8,088 nucleotides of DNA, from assembly GCA_027451185.1 (NCBI GenBank), contig DAIDJW010000028.1, positions 1 through 8,088 on the forward strand. The letters are read 5' to 3'. This document shows, in pieces, positions 5,341-8,088 of the stretch. Positions within the stretch are counted from its first letter, which is position 1. Every line of letters starts with the position of its first letter. The position numbers were made by a program, and so were the translations under genes. The DNA comes from Candidatus Saccharimonadota bacterium (GTDB lineage Bacteria > Patescibacteriota > Saccharimonadia > Saccharimonadales > Saccharimonadaceae). A model generated the notes under the pieces. That model was not told the DNA's origin, did no database searches, and saw only the letters and a list, made by a program, of their open reading frames with translations.

Positions 5341-7443
5341 TTATTGTTGCGGTGCTGGCGGCGGTGCAGGATTGGTCGGTTGCGCCTGCTGCGCCTTGGC
5401 CATAGCCTCTAATTGGGCGACCTTAGCGGCGATTTGTTCGCGGGTTAGAGCCTCGCCGCGCGGCACACTCGTTGCCGGCTGGACGGCTGGCTGGATACCC
5501 GGAGGAGGTGTTGGTGCAGTGACTGGTGCGGCCATTGCTGCCGGTGCGACTGCTGGTGGTACGGGCTGCGATGGTGACGGTTGAAAGACTGGGGCGATAG
5601 GAGCAGCCGGCGCGGTAACTAAGCGAGCAGCCTCGGCGGCGGCGTTGCGCTCTTGCTCGGCCTTAATTTCGACGGCTTGTTGGTTAGAGATGCGCGGCAA
5701 CTCGAGATAAAAGGTGCTTCCCTGTTGGTAAACACTCTCGAGCCAAATTCGGCCACCCATGGTCTCGGCTAGCTTACGGCACAAATATAGGCCAAGGCCG
5801 GTGCCGCCAATTTGGCGGGTTTCAGGGTCGTCAACGCGGTAAAACTTTTGAAACAGGTGCGGAATATCCTCGGCCGGAATACCAATACCCGAATCTTTGA
5901 TGCTGACAGTCACCTTGTCGTCGGTACCGTTAACGTCGACGGTTACCTGCCCGGCTGGCGTGTATTTAATAGCGTTCTCGACCAGGTTATCGACTATTTC
6001 ACGGATATGGTCGTTGTCTAGATTGACATAATAAACTGGGGCAATATGTTTGACACCACCTTCGCCGGCATCTTTAGGTATGGGAACGTAGACCAGCTGA
6101 AGGCCCTTGGCGGTGGCTTTGGCGTCTAGCCCGATGACGATATCGTGCACAAACTGGGTCAAATCAATTACCTTGGGGTTGTTCGATAGCCGCATATCAT
6201 CGGCCTTAGAGACGTCTAGCAGGTCCTGGAAGAGGTTCCCCAGGTGCTGGGCGGATTCGTGGGCCTTCATGATAAAATCGCGCGCTTTAGCGTCAATTTG
6301 TGAGGTCTGCGGGTTGAGCGCCAGTCCCAAGTAGCCCTCGATCGACGCCACAGGGGTACGCATTTCATGGCTGGCGGTACTAATAAACTCCGACTGCTCG
6401 CGGGCGGCGGCTTTTTCGGCGGTAATATCGCGGAAGACAACGATCACCCCTGAACCAGGCTGGCCAATCGGCGAAATTACCAGCGATGTCGAAAGTTTTT
6501 TGCTGCTCTTGGTGAGAACGACGAAATCATTGCTGCGGCGCTGTTGGTTGTCGTTCAAAACTTGCTGAATCGGGTCGCTCGACGCCTGCAGCTCGTTGTT
6601 GCGCTGGTCAAGCAGGTGTAAAACCGATTTGTAGTTCAGCATCAAAGCATCTTGCTTGCTCCAACCAAGCAGGGCCTGGGCGGCCGGGTTAATTAACTGA
6701 ATATTACCCTGAGCATCAATCGCTATAACACCGTCACCGATGGCGTTAATGACCACTTCGGACTTCGTGGCTACCTCGGACAACTCGTTGGCTAAATGCT
6801 TATAATCTTTGTTTTCGGAAGTTCGGTCGACGGAGTTGTGCCATACAATCAGCCCGGCAATTATCGGCAACAGGCCGCTAAAAACAGCTACCGTTACCGT
6901 TTCGGGCGTAAAGTTACCCTTGAGGTACTCGTAACCAAGAAGAGCGCCAATGGCGGCCAGTAGTGGCAAAACGCCCCATAGTCCAAAGATAGCCGCAAAA
7001 AAACCAGCCAGTAGCCACAGAGCGATAAATGGCGAACTGGTGCCGCCGGTTTCGACGATTAAGCCGCTTACCGCTGCCGCAAACAGTAGAAAAACGATTA
7101 GCGATGGCCAAAAAGTCTCTTTTTTGAACGGCAAAAAGTAAGTCACGACACTGGCGACAATCGCTGCTCCAGCAATGATAGCCTCGGCTAAAGTTACGCC
7201 AAAAATCGCGCCATTACCGACATGAAAATACAAAGGCACGACGTAAAGCGCCACAATTCCCAGCGACAACAAAACCACCGCTTCGCTTAGGCGGCGATGC
7301 CAAAACCTGGTCAGTGACAGTGGTGCGATAGTTTGCCCCCTATTTACGGATTTTCTAGGGGTTATTATGATGCTTACGGCTAATTTTGGCAAGTTGTATA
7401 AAAGCTTTTTCGTCCTTTTGGACTCATCGGCATGAACATACAT
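5341..7443 (-). CDS. Membrane sensor histidine kinase (PAS-HisKA-HATPase) with Pro/Ala-rich tail
   Basis: The kinase autophosphorylates on His and passes the phosphate to a response regulator, here probably the product of the next gene. Numbered from ATG 7443 (700 aa), five to six membrane segments lie at about 54-201 with hardly any extracytoplasmic domain. A PAS domain spans about 226-343. HisKA follows with His359 (STASHEMRTP), then HATPase_c with N-box Asn486/Asn490, G1 DSGIGIP (517-523) and G2 GGTGLGL (546-552). A Pro/Ala-rich tail (about 605-700) contains a short helical stretch (LTREQIAAKVAQLEAMAKA). The start is doubtful. ATG 7443 has no Shine-Dalgarno and lies inside a hammerhead-like ribozyme. 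A promoter at 7364-7392 lies within the frame, and the Shine-Dalgarno AGGGGG (7341-7336) sits six bases before an in-frame ATC at 7329. The true start is probably downstream of 7360; 7443 is given as the only conventional codon before the first membrane segment. Stop is TAA. Confidence 0.9.
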   Translation of the reverse strand: MYVHADESKRTKKLLYNLPKLAVSIIITPRKSVNRGQTIAPLSLTRFWHRRLSEAVVLLSLGIVALYVVPLYFHVGNGAIFGVTLAEAIIAGAAIVASVVTYFLPFKKETFWPSLIVFLLFAAAVSGLIVETGGTSSPFIALWLLAGFFAAIFGLWGVLPLLAAIGALLGYEYLKGNFTPETVTVAVFSGLLPIIAGLIVWHNSVDRTSENKDYKHLANELSEVATKSEVVINAIGDGVIAIDAQGNIQLINPAAQALLGWSKQDALMLNYKSVLHLLDQRNNELQASSDPIQQVLNDNQQRRSNDFVVLTKSSKKLSTSLVISPIGQPGSGVIVVFRDITAEKAAAREQSEFISTASHEMRTPVASIEGYLGLALNPQTSQIDAKARDFIMKAHESAQHLGNLFQDLLDVSKADDMRLSNNPKVIDLTQFVHDIVIGLDAKATAKGLQLVYVPIPKDAGEGGVKHIAPVYYVNLDNDHIREIVDNLVENAIKYTPAGQVTVDVNGTDDKVTVSIKDSGIGIPAEDIPHLFQKFYRVDDPETRQIGGTGLGLYLCRKLAETMGGRIWLESVYQQGSTFYLELPRISNQQAVEIKAEQERNAAAEAARLVTAPAAPIAPVFQPSPSQPVPPAVAPAAMAAPVTAPTPPPGIQPAVQPATSVPRGEALTREQIAAKVAQLEAMAKAQQAQPTNPAPPPAPQQ
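7364..7392 (-). promoter_or_regulatory. Likely promoter of the histidine kinase operon
   Basis: TTGCCA (7392-7387), a 17-nt spacer and CATAAT (7369-7364) on the minus strand predict a start near 7357. A purine-rich AGGGGG (7341-7336) follows about 15 nt later and fits a ribosome-binding site. The promoter lies inside the longest open frame of the kinase, which argues that the annotated N-terminal extension is not translated. Confidence 0.55.
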
Positions 7444-7456
7444 TCATGGAAAGCTT
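7401..7456 (-). ncRNA. Hammerhead ribozyme-like element, type III, U4-to-C core variant
   Basis: Read on the minus strand, all parts of a hammerhead self-cleaving RNA appear in order. Stem III is AAGCTTT (7456-7450) with AAAGCTT (7408-7402), 7 bp. The cleavage nucleotide C17 is at 7449, giving the triplet UUC. Stem I is CATGAA (7448-7443) with TTCATG (7436-7431), loop TGTATG. The core CCGATGA (7430-7424) corresponds to CUGAUGA. Stem II is GTCC (7423-7420) with GGAC (7415-7412), loop AAAA. GAA plus A15.1 (7411-7408) completes the core. Every core position matches the established consensus except U4, which is C and may lower activity. Predicted cleavage is between 7449 and 7448. The ends are in stem III, hence type III. 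It lies about 100 nt past the alpha-CTD gene stop and upstream of the likely kinase promoter. It probably processes the alpha-CTD transcript 3' end, or a read-through kinase leader. Confidence 0.7.
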
Positions 7457-7480
7457 AATCAGGGAGGCAGATGACGCTAG

Positions 7481-7525
7481 ACGGAAAGGGGCTCGCGTTA
7501 GGGCGACCTCTTTATGCCTTTCCGT
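7481..7525 (-). terminator. Branched hairpin after the alpha-CTD gene, possible terminator
   Basis: A nine-base perfect stem (ACGGAAAGG 7481-7489 with CCTTTCCGT 7517-7525) encloses a smaller stem, TCGC (7493-7496) with GCGA (7503-7506). On the minus strand it begins 27 nt after the TAA of the alpha-CTD gene. No T-run follows, so it may be a processing or stabilising structure. The hammerhead-like element lies 24 nt further on. Confidence 0.4.
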
Positions 7526-7552
7526 TTCGCGCCAATCTGCTAGAGCTCGGTG

Positions 7553-8088
7553 TTACAGCAGCAGTATGCCGTTGTAGACAGAGTAGCCGAAAGCGGCCAG
7601 CCTGTCGTCAACGTCACGCCTGCTCGCCTGGCCGAAACTGGCGAATTGCGCCAGCCGCCGGCGCGGCAGAACGAGCAGCTGCTCTATCGTGTCGACACCG
7701 TTCCGCTTGAGAGTGCGGTAGGTGTGAGGCTTCAGCCCCAGTTTCTCGATCGGTGCGTCGAACGGCATCTCAGGGTTCTGGGTGAGCCCACTGAGGTACT
7801 GCCGGCGTGTGATTATGGCCGGTTTGCGGTTCGGATCGGCGCCAACCAGCCAGTAGTTGAACTTCTCGAGTTTGGTCACGACCTCCGTCTGGAACTTGGT
7901 ACCGAAGTTGCGCATGTCGCGCAGCTTGTCGAGAGGTGTCTCCAGCAGGTTACCGACCGTGTGGACGCCCTCACGCTTGAGGATGTTGTACGGGCGGATG
8001 GTGAGCTGAAGCTCCTCGATTGGTGTGCTGAACGGCAGCTCAGGGTTCTCGGTGATCCCTTCGAGGCCGTGGCTGGTGTGCTCCGGCT
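7553..8088 (-). CDS. Tandem RNA polymerase alpha-CTD-like protein (5' end beyond the window)
   Basis: The frame is open to the right edge; 177 residues are visible and no start is in view. An internal ATG at 7915 falls inside a domain and is not the start. Two copies of the helix-hairpin-helix domain of RNA polymerase alpha (alpha-CTD) are spaced exactly 90 residues apart, at visible residues about 22-73 and 112-163. Each is preceded by a repeated linker (GITENPELPF / GLTQNPEMPF). Compared with E. coli alpha-CTD, copy 1 keeps the residues matching Arg265 (Arg31), Asn268 (Asn34), Gly296 (Gly62), Lys298 (Lys64) and Glu302 (Glu68). Copy 2 has His, Arg, Gly, Ala and Asp there, so its UP-element binding is probably lost. 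No alpha-NTD is seen. It may be a stand-alone multi-CTD factor or an unusual RpoA end. Codons are GC-rich, like the two + strand orphans. Stop is TAA. Confidence 0.88.
   Translation of the reverse strand, partial: PEHTSHGLEGITENPELPFSTPIEELQLTIRPYNILKREGVHTVGNLLETPLDKLRDMRNFGTKFQTEVVTKLEKFNYWLVGADPNRKPAIITRRQYLSGLTQNPEMPFDAPIEKLGLKPHTYRTLKRNGVDTIEQLLVLPRRRLAQFASFGQASRRDVDDRLAAFGYSVYNGILLL
7745..8059 (-). repeat. 270-bp period repeat within the alpha-CTD gene
   Basis: Bases 7761-7789 and 8031-8059 match at 26 of 29 positions, an exact 270-bp (90-codon) offset. The similarity extends to the flanking CTCGAT (7745 and 8015). The conserved DNA encodes the linker and the start of each alpha-CTD module, pointing to in-frame tandem duplication. 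More copies may lie beyond the right edge. Confidence 0.75.

Noticed and set aside
7471..7710. + strand open frame with AGGGAGG three bases before its ATG
   Set aside because: It is antisense to the clearly homologous alpha-CTD gene, its Arg/Ala/Cys-rich composition is typical of an antisense shadow, and the RBS spacing is too short.
7553..7915. ATG at 7915 as the start of a 120-residue alpha-CTD protein
   Set aside because: The frame stays open to the right edge and encodes the first half of the alpha-CTD copy that contains this ATG, so 7915 is internal.

Overview
The window looks like a stretch of bacterial chromosome. The best guess is a Patescibacteria/CPR lineage such as Saccharibacteria. 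That guess rests on gene style: leaderless housekeeping genes, a two-component pair with long Pro/Ala-rich tails, and small orphan genes. No lineage marker is present, so it is inference. Two sets of genes are interleaved. The minus-strand core genes (pth, der, an rluB-type pseudouridine synthase, a response regulator and a histidine kinase) have moderate GC and mixed third codon positions. They use ATG starts where the start is clear, and TAG or TAA stops. Three other genes are clearly GC-richer: a small membrane protein at 266-667 (+), a possible endonuclease/phosphatase-like protein at 2859-3503 (+), and a tandem RNA-polymerase alpha-CTD protein at 7553->8088 (-).

Layout, left to right. 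Positions 1-265 hold no gene. They carry a possible promoter and RBS for a leftward gene off the left edge, a strongly structured stretch (about 96-162) and a good promoter for the membrane gene. That gene ends in a double hairpin with a T-run, converging on pth. Der and pth run leftward with -10 boxes almost touching their start codons, so both appear leaderless. The der promoter and the promoter of the rightward 2859-3503 gene are divergent and share one -35 box. That gene ends in a very strong hairpin, converging on rluB. Histidine kinase, response regulator and rluB form a leftward run (gaps of 52 and 15 nt), probably one operon. At the right edge the tandem alpha-CTD gene is cut by the window end.

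The most striking element lies between the alpha-CTD gene and the histidine kinase. On the minus strand, 7401-7456 folds as a complete compact type III hammerhead ribozyme: three perfect stems and every core nucleotide except U4, which is C. It overlaps the only conventional start codon available to the kinase. Just downstream is a good promoter, followed by a Shine-Dalgarno in front of an in-frame ATC. The kinase therefore probably starts inside its longest open frame, and the ribozyme more likely belongs to the 3' end of the alpha-CTD transcript.

Functionally, pth (peptidyl-tRNA recycling), der (50S assembly) and rluB (23S pseudouridylation) are ribosome and translation genes. The kinase and response regulator are a signalling pair without a DNA-binding output. 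The alpha-CTD protein may act on transcription. How the GC-rich genes relate to the core is unknown; their self-contained promoter/terminator design suggests separately acquired units.
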